Positions 11,812-22,349 of a stretch of DNA of 64,000 bases are shown piece after piece. The position numbers and the translations under genes were made by a program. Every line of letters starts with the position of its first letter. The stretch's first letter is position 1. The DNA is taken from positions 2,480,001-2,544,000 of the forward strand of contig CAJFCV020000005.1 of NCBI GenBank assembly GCA_904066235.2. The letters run 5' to 3'. The notes beneath the pieces were generated by a model that had not been told where the DNA came from, searched no databases, and was given only the letters and a program-made list of their open reading frames with translations. Origin of the DNA: Bursaphelenchus xylophilus. Taxonomy: Eukaryota > Nematoda > Chromadorea > Rhabditida > Aphelenchoididae.

Positions 11812-12771
11812 AGGTTGATGCAAAAGGAATTGCGGATTTTTTAATTTATTCGTATTTTTTCATAGGATAGCTCAATTCAAAAATGGAAAAAGGTATATAG
11901 TAGTAAATTTTAAGAGGATTTTTCTGTATATGTGCTATTCTTATAAAAGTTATCAAACGTTACCATAAGTTACCACGAAAGTACCCTAAACATGTTAGTA
12001 TATTTTAAACCAATTTTTTTACATATTGTTTTGCGGCTTTATCCATTTTCGAAAATATTTTGATAAAATACGTTATATTCTATCAAAAAACAAAAAAACC
12101 CCATTTTTGGCAAAGCGTTAAAACGCTATCCCAAAAATTCAAATTTCAGCAAATTTTACAAATCGTGTCATATCTTTTTTTAAATAAGTCCAAAATAAAA
12201 AATTCTTTTTGCTTTCGATTAGTAACAACATTTTTAAGGCTTTCGTGAAAAAAAGGCATCAAAATCTTGAATTTTATTTTTTGGTCAAAAAATGTCAAAA
12301 AATAAATTTTTTTGATTTTGATGTTTTTTGTCACAAAAATCTTAAAAATGTTGTTACTAATCGAAATCAAAAAGAATTTTTTATTTTGGACTTATTAAAA
12401 AAAAAGATATGACATGATTTGTAAAATTTGCTGAAATTTGAATTTTTGGGATAGCGTTTTAACGCTTTGCCAAAAATGGGGTTTTTTTTGTTTTTTGATA
12501 GAATATAACGTATTTTATCAAAATATTTTCGAAAATGGATAAAGCCGCAAAACAATATGTAAAAAATTGGTTTAAAATATACTAACATGTTTAGGGTACT
12601 TTCGTGGTAACTTATGGTAACGTTTGATAACTTTTATAAGAATAGCACATATACAGAAAAGATCCTCTTAAAATTTACTACTATATACCTTTTTCCATTT
12701 TTGAATTGAGCTATCCTATGAAAAAATACGAATAAATTAAAAAATCCGCAATTCCTTTTGCATCAACCTAA
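11812..12771. mobile_element. Mariner-derived 960-base foldback
   Basis: Both ends carry TTAGGTTGATGCAAAAGGAA in inverted orientation, flanked by TA. The termini match the widespread cecropia-type mariner end (TTAGGTTGGTGCAAAAGT). The two arms, about 480 bases each, are almost complementary throughout, so the element is a palindrome with little unique centre. It encodes no intact transposase; small ORFs appear mirrored in both arms. Confidence 0.85.
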
Positions 12772-12776
12772 TAGAT

Positions 12777-12908
12777 CGGCCCGTCGGAAAAATAATGAGC
12801 GCTATGGCGTCGCTGAAATGAAAAGCAATTAGATTTTATCGCGACACAATTCATTTTTTCGGCGGCGATGCGATTTTGAATGCGACTGATTATTTTCCCG
12901 ACAGACTA
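12777..12908. mobile_element. Family C MITE, copy 2
   Basis: Ends are GTCGGAAAAATAATGAGC and ATTATTTTCCCGACAGAC, with interior GAAATGAAAAGCAATTAG. It starts a few bases after the mariner foldback. Confidence 0.8.
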
Positions 12909-12984
12909 ATATAACAAGAAATTTCAGAAGTCCGAGAAACAATTTTCGGTCAAAATGCACCTTCGTGTAACTATTCGCGCCTTC

Positions 12985-13138
12985 TATCTGTCTGTCGGGA
13001 AAATAATGTGGATTTGTCGCGCTTTGGAATCGTCCATTATCGCTTTGCGACGGCTAGCTCGGAATTTGTTGCGCGACTGCGACGAGGCAAGACATTGTTC
13101 TACGACAAATCCACATTATTTTCCCGACAGACTGATAT
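12985..13138. mobile_element. Family C MITE, copy 3 (variant interior)
   Basis: Standard ends CTGTCGGGAAAATAATG and CATTATTTTCCCGACAG, but the interior begins TGGATTTGTCGCG and differs from the other copies. The copy at 40795 shares this subtype. Confidence 0.8.
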
Positions 13139-13293
13139 ACATAACTAACAAACTTTTACTCCTTTCAATTCGATGTAGTATATTTAGGATAGATTGAATC
13201 AAACATGTCCTTAATTATCAGGAAACTCAATACGGTACACCCGAAGTACCCAAATTTTAGGAAAAACTAAAATCCCCGCCAATCAAGTCAAAT

Positions 13294-13448
13294 ATTAGCC
13301 TGCCGGGAAAATACTGAGCACTCTCTGTTTCATAAAAAATAACATCGCTGCCAAGAAAATGAACTGTGCCGCGTCAAAATCAAATTGCTTTTCACTTCAA
13401 CGACGAGACTGCGAAAACTTGCTCATTATTTTCCCGGCAGACTGATAT
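13294..13448. mobile_element. Family C MITE, copy 4
   Basis: Ends are CCTGCCGGGAAAATACTGAGC and CTCATTATTTTCCCGGCAG. It lies in intron 1 of the amnionless-like gene, 30 bases from exon 1. Confidence 0.8.
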
Positions 13449-13690
13449 TTGTTCTTTACACACTAATTCCATTTTCTTACATCGAGATCATCGTCCAAGA
13501 GCAACACAGTTGGGTCATCTCCAGTCTCCACCAAGATATTGTCGTCCTCGCAAGGAATTCGCCCATCCAAATAACGATCTTGATCTTTTAGCGACCGCCC
13601 CTTATTCCAGGTGAAAGAATCGGCATTTACAACTGCAGTAGTGGCCACAATCAAGAGTAAAAAGCGTAGAAATATTTGAGGATTGCTCAT

Positions 13691-14746
13691 CACTGGCCAA
13701 ACAATATCACACAAAAAAATCCGATCGGCTCAATTGATTTGTTTTGGTTTGTTTATCGGGAGGTCAATGCATTTAGCTGGGTGGTTTCAAATGGCCGTAA
13801 AATATTATACATTGAAGGCATATGGGGTTGTATTTCTTAATTTGTGAACGATACATTGCAATAGTAACTTGTCAATAAATGTCTGTAGTTCTCTTTGATT
13901 TACTTGTAATTTGAGTCAACCGTCTTTTATTGTGTTTCCTGAAATTCAGCGAAAAGTTTTTGTCGATTTCTTGGCACTCATTCAAAATATCCAAAAAAAA
14001 TATTTTTGCAGGAAATAGAAGAAGATGGACGGTTTTTTTGACTATGAAAATCATTTTCTTCACCAACGCGGAAAGCAGTGTATTCGGCGGAGACTTTTGG
14101 GGACTTTTTTAACTTGGTACGAATAATTTCATAAAGAGACTATTAGCTCACGCCTTGCAGAAACTACTGAGCTGTTCAGATCAAAAGTTGGCGGAGATGT
14201 GACACTTTTTTGCAAATTTTGGCATGAAAATTTTCACGGCAATTTTGGAGCATCATATTATAATTTATAGCCAACTGCAGCCTTGGTTAATGATCAAAAG
14301 CAATGTATTTTATTCCATGGCTCACACTGCAATGTGATATGTTCATCAAGTGTTGCAAAGTTGTCCCTGACTCGTGTATACACAATCGGCCTGTAGCCCT
14401 ACAGCCCTAGTTGGCTTTAAATCTATTTGCCTGGAGCGCCACAGCCGTATCTGTGAAAACGGTTGCAACAAAGCCATGAAATTTCCTCGTTTATGCATAA
14501 AATAAGAATACAGTAGGAAGGTCGCACACACCTCTAACACTCTACTGGATCGCTCAAAGTCCAAAACCTGCATCAAACGCCCTCAAACGCAAATAATACA
14601 AAGTTTGCAGACAGTGCGGCTAAGAATACGATTCGAGCTCAATGCTCCGGTCAGGGTCCAAAAACATGCGGCTACTGTTTGCTATACCATATTTTGCTAT
14701 TCAACGCGCATTAGTTGGAGGCTTTCAAGTCTGATCTAAATTTTGT
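13691..14746. other. Intergenic between divergent genes
   Basis: This separates the 5' ends of the amnionless-like gene (-) and a small secreted-protein gene (+). It probably holds both promoters, but no element is clear. A degenerate family B relative (ACTGAGCTGTTCAGATC...) lies near 14140-14300. Confidence 0.35.
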
Positions 14747-15071
14747 ATGATGCTAAAATTGGTATTCTTGACTCTATTCTTTGTCAGCCTAAATTTGGCG
14801 GCTGGAAATTCGGCAAGTCTTAAAAATAAAGGCAAGTTTTGGTGTGGTAAATACATGGTCTATCTACAATGGCATGGTGTAATACCTCATTCTCAATTTT
14901 TCAGGAACCCAAGCCTTTGACTGGCCGGAGGCTGGACCCCTCTACATTGCATCGGGATACAAAAAACGATGGGTAAAGTACAGGGCCCACATTTTCGGCT
15001 GGCCTCAAACTGGACCATTTTATATCCCTGAGAAAACCTTTGAAATTCTTGAGAATCCGCAACGAAATTGA
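14747..15071 (+). CDS. Small secreted protein, unknown function
   Basis: Exons 14747-14831 and 14905-15071 give 83 residues. Residues 1-20 form a clear signal peptide (MMLKLVFLTLFFVSLNLAAG). The mature ~60 residues are rich in aromatics and Pro, with two related motifs, WPEAGPLYI and WPQTGPFYIP, and no cysteine. The only intron that joins the frames has a GC donor in the optimal context AG|GCAAGT, so it is a GC-AG intron. An AATAAA at about 15134 lies 63 bases past the stop. I do not recognise the family. The internal WP..GP.YI repeat and the signal peptide argue that it is real. Confidence 0.65.
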
Positions 15072-15679
15072 TTGAAATTTTATGTAACATGTCTGTTACG
15101 TATTATGTTCAAAAAGAAGTGTGTTTTTCAAAAAATAAACCTTTCATTCAGCGGCCGTCTGTTCAGATGTTCATGTACAATATAACTGGGAAAAATAAAT
15201 AATTCTCCGGTCAAAAATTTGTCAAATAAAGGCTAGTGATACTATCTTAAATTTTTCATTCCACGGGTTTGTCTTTTGAAACGCAATTTCCCTGGTTTTT
15301 GGCAAATCGAAACAATTCTTGGCATAATGTTGCAAGTGGGGTTTGTTGCGAAAAGTTGGCGACTTTTGCGGTTTCCTAGAAAAATTGAATGGGTCTTTCA
15401 GGTTTTACTAGATTTATTAGGTGTTTTTTCAGTCATTGTATCTATCTAGGCATAGCTATTTTTATTTTGGGATTGATTTTTCGAAAAATTTATTTTTGGC
15501 CTAATGGATAATATAATTTATCGATTTCCTATGGATTTTCTTTGCCTTTAAAGAGCAAGACTTTAGCGCAAATGTCGTCGTGGACTGTGTGATGTGTGAA
15601 GCAAGCTTTGCGGTTATTTACCGGGTTTTTTTAGTATTATTGAAACATTTTTGAGCTTTTAGGTATCTATCAAACTTTG
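15072..15679. other. Intergenic
   Basis: No ORF or repeat was recognised. The right end has an acceptor-like TTTTAG at 15657-15662, 18 bases before the next start codon, consistent with trans-splicing of the next gene. Confidence 0.35.
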
Positions 15680-16589
15680 ATGGAAACCGAGGACATATTG
15701 AATTCCGCCTTCTGCGACGATGAACGGGAAGAACAACTGAGTCAATGGCAGGTGGAAAATAAGAATGTCGGACGCAAAATTGATGTAATTCTTTTCATTT
15801 TGTGAGAGTTCTCTTTTTAGGTAACATTGTTCAAAATAAGGTCTGTATTCAAGCTACACAGCTTAGGTCTGCTCTCATTGTCTGAAATGGCAATATATTT
15901 ACTAGAACTAGGCCCATTCTTGGGGACTTTTTTTGAATTTTTGCTTTTGGAAGTTATTTGTTGCCTAAAATAAGGTAAAACGAGTGAATCTTAAGTTGTT
16001 TTTGCAGTCAGATGTTATGAAACTTTGCCTATATGCCGGGAATGAAGTATTGATCGCATTGAAGAACTGATTGCGCAAAAAAAAAGATAACTTTGTTGTG
16101 ATGGAATTTTTTTGGCTGGAATGTTTATTTTTCCCAAAAAATTTCCCGAATGGGTTTGAATTGTTCCAAATTTATTGAATTACCTATACAATTCTATATT
16201 TCAACTTATTTACACTTTTTTTCTATTATTTTTCCAATTTTCAGACTCTAGTTTCAATCAATTTCACCTTCACCACGCCTATTACCCGACACGATCCAAA
16301 ACCCCTCCAAGTTCAATGCAAGAACGGGACCAAGCTGTACAAAGTCCTCCACATGATCTACAACGTTCATCCTCCCTACAACTGCCGATACTTTGTTCAT
16401 TCGATCACCTTGAAACGAGGAAATCAAGCGCCGAAGCAGATTGATTGGAAGAAACAGCATGTTTTCGACAATGATCACTTTGATGTGGTTGTAAGAAAGT
16501 CGAGAAAACCGAGGGTGGATCTGAACGCTGTTCAGGAAGACATTTCCGACCTGTTTCATGTCAGTTTAGATTTGGAACAAGATGAATAA
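15680..16589 (+). CDS. Unknown 149-residue intracellular protein
   Basis: Exons 15680-15784 and 16245-16589 join in phase 0. The start Met follows a TTTTAG acceptor by 18 bases. The N-terminus is acidic (METEDILNSAFCDDEREE). The middle alternates hydrophobic and polar residues in a beta-like pattern (SINFTFTTPIT, YFVHSITLKRG). The C-terminus is acidic, ending DLEQDE. There is no signal peptide or membrane segment. The second exon has codon use and composition typical of coding sequence. I recognise no domain. It converges with the defensin-like gene at 16750. Confidence 0.6.
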
Positions 16590-16749
16590 GGTGAATATTT
16601 TTTGATTTTTTTCTATTTTTTGTGATTTTTTGGGAGTTTATTATAAAACAAAGAAAGTAGTTTGGATTGGGATAGAAAATTTTATTTTTTTTTTATTTTT
16701 TGAAAAATTTTGCCTTGTAAAATCTTTATGAATAGGTTTGGAATGTAGT

Positions 16750-16984
16750 TTAGATTCCTCTGGGGTTACAGTGGCACTCGCCGTCGGCACAATAACCTCC
16801 ACGATAGCCGTTTTGAATACAAGTGTCCTCACAAACCAGCGGTATGCAAAATCCACAGGCTTCTAAAAAAATAAAAAAAGATCGAGATAATTGAAAATTT
16901 TGGGAATAAAAAAAGTCAAAGTTTACCTTGCGTAAGAACGGCGAGTAGCATGGTAACGAGGAAAAAAAGAAGGTAGAAACGCAT
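16750..16984 (-). CDS. Defensin-like secreted Cys-rich peptide
   Basis: Minus-strand exons 16984-16927 and 16862-16750 (phase 1) give a 56-residue precursor. Residues 1-20 are a signal peptide (FYLLFFLVTMLLAVLTQG). The mature peptide has seven cysteines, with CEDTC, GYRGGYC and CHC in the order CxxxC...GxC...CxC. That order is the signature of the CS-alpha-beta fold of invertebrate defensins, which are small antimicrobial peptides. The odd cysteine count suggests one free or intermolecular Cys near the N-terminus (ACGFC). A reversed AATAAA lies near 16637. The other possibility is a non-defensin secreted Cys peptide. The length is normal for the class. Confidence 0.65.
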
Positions 16985-17143
16985 TTTTTTAATTTTTTTG
17001 ATCTCAATTTTTGACTTTTCAATAGTGATTGGCTTTTATATTGCGGTCATTAGAGGCCATTTGATTTGCATTTTTGTCTGATGACTTTGAAATGTGTGAA
17101 AATTAAAACAATCAGTGTTAATGAAAGAATTAATAACCCGCAG

Positions 17144-18156
17144 GTGGAATGCACTCTAAGGACATCAAAATTTACAGCAATAAAAGGGAAACAAGCAGGT
17201 TAAACTGTCGAAAACCAAGTGCAACTGTAATGGAAGGAGATTTATAAAGATGTGTTACATTATTTCGATTGAAATTAGGTTGGAAACGGACTAGAACTTT
17301 CTTAAAGTTTTGCGGAAGATCTGGAATATGATAGGCGCTTTTGACGAGTGGATCTTATCCCGAACTGTACGGACTAAAAACTTCTATTAGAGCCTTTCAC
17401 AGTCCCAGGACAAAATCATGTAGCAAAAAACATCCAATTGCCTCCTCGATGCAATTTATTGCATTCCTTCTCTGACCGAAAATAGTTTGTTTTGAAGAGG
17501 CGGCAAGCATTTGCCTTATTGGAAGGATACCAAAAAATACATCGCCTCCCTCCAACAAAGACATCTCTCTTATAAGGGAATGGTCTGAACCTTCCCGCAG
17601 CGTTTGGAAGGATTACTAGTACAGGTGGATAGAGCATTCCAACTTTGGTAAAAAGAGTAATTTTCATGCTCTATCCACCTGTACTAGTCATTTTCCCAAA
17701 CGCTGAGGGAATTTGAGACCATTCCCTTATAACAGAGAAGTCTTTGTTGGAGGAAGGTGATGCATTTTTTGGCTTCCTTCCAATAAGACAAATGCTTGCC
17801 GCCTCTTCAAAACAAACTATTTTCGGTCAGAGAAGGTATGCAATAAATTGCATCAAGGAGGCAATTGGATGTTTTTTGCTACATGATTTTGTCCTGGGAC
17901 TGTGAAAGGCGCTAATACAGGCTTTCAATCCATACATTTCTGGATAAGATTCAGTCGTCAAAAGCGCATATCATGTTCTAAATCTTCCGCAAAACTTTGA
18001 GAAAATTCTAGTCCGTTTCAAAGCTAATTTCAATTGAAAGTGTGTAACACATCTTTATAAATCTTCTTCCATCACAGTTGCACTTGGTTTCCGACAGTTT
18101 AACCTACTTGTTTCCCTTTTATTGCTGTAAAATTTGCTGTCCTCAGAGTACAATCC
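17144..18156. mobile_element. 1-kb foldback element
   Basis: Two arms of about 490 bases mirror each other around 17650. The left end has GGTGGAATGCACTCTAAGGAC and the right end GTCCTCAGAGTACAATCCACC. The inner arms share GCTCTATCCACCTGTACTAG in both orientations. No transposase frame is intact, and the superfamily is not evident. Confidence 0.8.
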
Positions 18157-18315
18157 ACCCCCCAGAGTTATGGGTTTTTAAACTTCAAAGACCTTTCGAT
18201 TCGAAGGAGGAGTGGTCATTCCGTCGGCGGAAAGTCTTCTTTCTCATTCCATTGAGACGTCGATCTCCTTTCGTCCGAACTTCCGGCGCTGATCCCATTT
18301 TTGTCCGTCAAAAAC

Positions 18316-21260
18316 ATGAGAGTTTCCGCTGCGATTTTCGCTGCTCTTCTTGTAGCTTGTAAGTTCTGGTAGTAATTTAATGGAAATTGGGTCTTTGAAG
18401 TTATTTTTGGCTTTATTTTGCAATAAAAATAAAAATTTTTGTCTCAAAAATAGGAAGAGGTATGATTACAGGCGCCTCGGCCGATTCCTCCTTCTTCTTC
18501 AACACCGGAGTGCAACTTAACGCCGGTCAAACCAACACTCCCGACCGTCTCGAGCAAGAGCTCATCAAAGCCGGCTTCGATTTGAAGGTGAATCCGTTGG
18601 AAAAGCTGGCTTTCGCCGGAGAAAGAGATCAAATCTGCGCCATTTATCAGCAGGAAAAGTTTGCCTCCAAGAACATTGCCCTCAGAGCTTTCTTGAGAAT
18701 TGCCTGCGAACTGAAGTATGAAGGTGAGGCGGAGAAAACATTGTTGGTTTTTTGGGCCGATTGTGGGGCTTTCAAACTTTGTTTACGATCGCAAAGTTCA
18801 GCTGCGAAACTGGTTAGAAAAACTGAAGACCACCGACGTCTTTTTATATCTTCACGTTCAAAATCCTTTCCGACAGAGCTTGTTTTGACGTTCTGCGTCG
18901 ATTTCTAATAGCTTTATAGATTCCTCATTTATCAGACATATGAATTCTAAGATTTAGTAAAAAGAGGGCACCTAACGAAGAGATCATCTGGGCAAAGAGT
19001 TCACCTGGGCGAAGACAGAACCTTGAGGAAAAAATGATATGGTAAGGGGGCCCAAGACAGATTTTTTAGAATAATTTTTTTTTGGATTGCCAAGAAAATG
19101 ATACGGTAAGGAGGGACCAAAGCGGAGTGTTTAAGAATAATTACAATCCGCTTTAGTCCCCCCTTACCATATCATTTTTTTGACAAACCAAAAAAATTAT
19201 TCTAAAAAATCTTTCTTGGACCCCCTTACCATATCATTTTTTCATCAAGGTTCTCTCTTCGCTCAGGTGCCCTCTTTGTCCAGATAACCTCTTCGTTAGG
19301 TGCCCTCTTCTTAGCAAATCTTGGAATTCATATGTTTGACAGATGAGGAATCTACAATGAGGGACCGGATCCAGTGGCAAAAACTGCATCATTTTGCATC
19401 CGGGAAGTATCAAAAATACGGCAAAATGCCTCCCTCTCAAACTAAAAATACTCCGTTTTGGACTGCGCGCCCTTTCTCTCACACAAAGAGTGGAGGCGCA
19501 ATTGAAATCGGAGATTTTTCACTTGGAGAGGGAAGCATTTTGCCACATTTTTGATACTTCCCGGATGCAAAATGACACGTTTTTTGCCACTGTATAGGGT
19601 CCCACTGTGTAAAGCTATTAGAAATCGACGTAGAACGTCAAAATAAGCTCTATCAGAAAGAATTTTGAATCTCGTCAGATCCGACCAAATTCCACTCATA
19701 ATTTACAATGACGTCATCAGCAAAAAATGAATGAAAATTTCAGCGCTGACACAGTTCTCGGAATGCATCCAAGGCATGGAAGAGACCCTCGAGCCGCAAT
19801 GTGAACGCTACTGCACACGCAAATTTGCCATCGCTTCGCTTCAAGGGCGATGCGACGCATTGGCTTGCACCTCGAACTGTGTGGACACTCAGCTCAAGGA
19901 GTGTGGATTTGAAACCGCTGATGAGTCGTTGAACACCTTGTATTCGGAGCTTCTGGGAGCACAAATCGCGTGGAGCTGGGGATTGGCAACTGTCGAGGAG
20001 GTGCAAAAAACTGCAGAGACTGGACCAGCATCATGCAAAAAGTTGATCAACTTGTCGCGTACGTTGTTTTGAGCTTTCGAGATTTTTTTTTTCGAAAACT
20101 TTTCGAGAACCTTCTTTTTTGTAGACTTTTGCACAGAAAAACAGGTTAAATATCAGTTCGGATTAGTCAACTACTCGTAATTTTACAGTAAAGAATGCCT
20201 GCTTCGCACAGGAAACGACCTTACTCGCCTAGTAAAGAATTCAAGGGCAACCTTGTGTCATTTCCGGGAGCCCTGTTTTGCTATAACTTTGTGGTTAAAG
20301 AGTCGATTTTAAGCAATCAATCATCTCTTAAAAGGTATGATTGATTGCAATAGGAATACCGGACAGTAGTTTGTGGCGGGCCCACATTTGCAGGCAGCTA
20401 AAGGTTCAAAAAAAATTTTTTGAAAACAAACTCCCATAACTTTGAAAGCGGTGGAAGAATTCAATAGATTCGTTAACTTGTCAGTACCAGGGAATTGACA
20501 ATGCAAAATATCTAACATACTACTGTGAGGGACCTGGTCCAATGGCAAAAAACGTCTCCTTTTGCATCCCGGAAGGGACCAAAATGACTCCAAACCCTTC
20601 CCTTCTCTAAGCTAAAAAACTCCGCTTTGAAAAGCGCGCCCTTTCCTTCAAGGCGGGCTCTTCAAATATGCTAGTGTCTGGTTCTACTAGCGGGGTTTTT
20701 TTTAGCTTAGAGAAGGGAAGGGTTTGGAGACAGTTTGGTCCCTTCCGGGATGAAAAATGAGACGTTTTTTGCCACTGGATCCGGTCCCTCACCGTATGTT
20801 GATTAGGGTAGCAAAATCGAAATTCTAATCGGTAGATGCCCGCAAGGATGGTTGCCCGCAAGAGTCACGACGCTGTACAGTGACGGACCCGATCCAGTGG
20901 CAAAAAACGTAAAATTTTGCATCCGGGAAGCATCAAAAATGTGGCAAAATACCTCCCTCTCCAAGTAAAAAACTTCGTTTTGAAGGCGCCCTTCCCTCAC
21001 AAAAAGAGCGGACGCGCTTTTGAAATCGGAGTCTTTTCACTTGGAGAGGGAAGCATTTTGCCACGTTTTTGATACTTCCCGCATGCAAAATGCCACGTTT
21101 TTTGCCACTGGATCGGTTCCGTCACTGTAGTTTGTAACCTCTTGGTCCATGAAATGAGCTTTTTAATAGACTAAACTATCTTACAAAGAGCTTTTCAGTG
21201 AATGCCCTGGATTCCGTCGAAATCATGGCCAAAGTCTCGAAGAACAGATTCAGCAAATAA
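18316..21260 (+). CDS. Secreted Cys-rich protein, 223 residues
   Basis: Exons 18316-18358, 18472-18723, 19744-20058 and 21199-21260, all joined in phase 1, give 223 residues. Residues 1-17 are a signal peptide (MRVSAAIFAALLVACAS). Eleven or so cysteines follow, most of them clustered in exon 3 (ECIQGMEETLEPQCERYC, GRCDALACTSNC, KECGF). The Cys spacing recalls nematode secreted Cys-domain families such as CPG-4-like or T20D4.11-like domains, but I cannot assign one. Introns 2 and 3 are swollen by foldbacks: a nested palindrome at 18846-19680 and family A copies A4 and A5. AATAAA lies near 21338. Exon 3 could read six residues further to a stop if its GTACGT donor is skipped. Confidence 0.7.
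18846..19680. mobile_element. Foldback element with a nested family A MITE
   Basis: Outer arms carry GACAGAGCTTGTTTTGACGT on the left and ACGTCAAAATAAGCTCT on the right. Inner arms share CCTTACCATATCATTTTTT. The right arm is interrupted at 19353-19611 by a complete family A MITE, so pairing resumes beyond it. The element spans most of intron 2 of the host gene and possibly the end of exon 2. Confidence 0.75.
19353..19611. mobile_element. Family A foldback MITE, copy 3 (nested)
   Basis: Ends are TACAATGAGGGACCGGATCC and GGGTCCCACTGTGTA. It is inserted in the right arm of the 18846-19680 foldback. Confidence 0.8.
20521..20796. mobile_element. Family A foldback MITE, copy 4 (variant)
   Basis: Ends are TACTGTGAGGGACCTGG and CCGGTCCCTCACCGTA. 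The interior is a variant with CCAAACCCTTCCCTTCT, shared with the copy at 60719. Confidence 0.8.
20876..21129. mobile_element. Family A foldback MITE, copy 5
   Basis: Ends are TACAGTGACGGACCCGATCC and GGATCGGTTCCGTCACTGTA. It lies in intron 3 of the secreted Cys-rich gene, 70 bases before the last exon. Confidence 0.85.
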
Positions 21261-21387
21261 ACAGGACGTGAGATTTTAAATAGAAAGGATTTGAAGTCTT
21301 CTGTGATATGACGTTTTTTTGGTTACAAAGAGTTTGAATAAATTATTGACTGTATGTAAAAAGCGGGAAAGAAGTTGATTGGGATTA

Positions 21388-21833
21388 ACAGGAGAATTGA
21401 TCCAAGTGCCACGCTCAGATTTAGATGAAAGTTGGCACAAATTTAGCCTATTTTTTCCAAGCCATATGCAAGAGTTCTAGCTCGCATCTTGCAAAGACGA
21501 CCGAGATTTTAAAGTCGAAAGTTGGCGGAAAAGTGACATTGTTTTGCGAATTTTGATACGAAAAATTTGATAACTATGGCTATTGTAGAGAGTAACGTTT
21601 CCACAAAAAAATTCTCTCCGTGAAGCTGGCGGGATACATATGGCCAAAAAGTGATCTTTTTCTGGCCTCTCTACGCGTTTCTCATACTCTCTCGGCCGCG
21701 AAAATTTTGGAATACCCCGGCTGCGCCTGCAAGTTGCGAGCTCAAACTCTCAGAAGTTGATATCCAACGCATGGTCCATCTGCGAGCAAAATTTAGAGAA
21801 AATTTTGAGGGCCTCACTTGGGACCCTTGCAAA
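21388..21833. mobile_element. Family B foldback MITE, copy 3
   Basis: The left end is GATCCAAGTGCCACGCTCAG and the right end GAGGGCCTCACTTGGGACC. The arms are complementary with many mismatches, so this is an older copy. Confidence 0.75.
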
Positions 21834-21957
21834 AAAGCGTTCATTGGAAACTGGTTATGATTTTGTTGCAACATCTTAAAAATGTATACATCTATGATAA
21901 CACAACACTCTCCTAATCTAAAAAAGGTCGTAAAATCATCCTGGTATTTACCAGGGG

Positions 21958-22167
21958 CCAATTCGCTAACTGAAACTTGGCTGAAAATGGTAGGGCACAG
22001 CTGGGAAAACTTGCACGGTCGAAGCTTGCATCTCGGGGAAGCTAGGAAACCAAGCGCCGGAGCAAAGTTTCAGCTTGCCTTCGAGCTGCTTCTGCGCCCA
22101 TGCAAGTTTTCCGAACTGCGCCCTACCATTTTCAGCCAACTTTCAGCCAAGTTTCAGAGCATTGGCC
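21958..22167. repeat. Inverted repeat upstream of the TSP1 gene
   Basis: Arms contain AAACTTGGCTGAAAATGGTA and TACCATTTTCAGCCAACTTT, separated by about 130 bases. It may be a small MITE. It sits 180 bases before the next start codon. Confidence 0.7.
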
Positions 22168-22349
22168 CTAAGTTTCAAAAAAAAAGAATAAAAAAAAGTA
22201 AAAATCGTTGACCGAAAACTTTGTGATTATCGAATTTTTTGTCAAATTTGCATAATTCGACCTCACAAAACGAAACAATTTCGAAAATTCATTTTCATTT
22301 CTTCCGTTACTCCAAGCTTCCTTCATTTCAATTTTTCCGAATCGGTTGA

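Larger units (their letters stand above)
11060..13690 (-). pseudogene. Amnionless-like gene, 5' portion only (truncated)
   Basis: Minus-strand exons 13690-13481, 11732-11499 and 11224-11060, all phase 0, give 202 residues. Residues 1-24 are a signal peptide (LRFLLLIVATTAVVNA). After it come SFTWNKG and LDGRIPCEDD, then FFDYRNW with IHAERVP in exon 2, and DTAIFPST in exon 3. This order of NW..GRiPC blocks is characteristic of the amnionless extracellular region, which in animals partners cubilin in endocytosis. The family normally continues through a Cys-rich domain, a transmembrane helix and a cytoplasmic tail. Here the frame runs into a stop at 11060, and only about 540 bases separate it from the converging glb-33-type gene. 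No such exons are visible there; a weak frame at 10819-10604 does not match. Intron 1 holds a 960-base mariner foldback and two or three family C MITEs. Likely a broken or drastically shortened gene. Confidence 0.55.

Noticed and set aside
13872..14576. Minus-strand ORFs between the amnionless-like and small secreted genes
   Set aside because: Low-complexity or repeat-derived translations with no start, splice or domain support.
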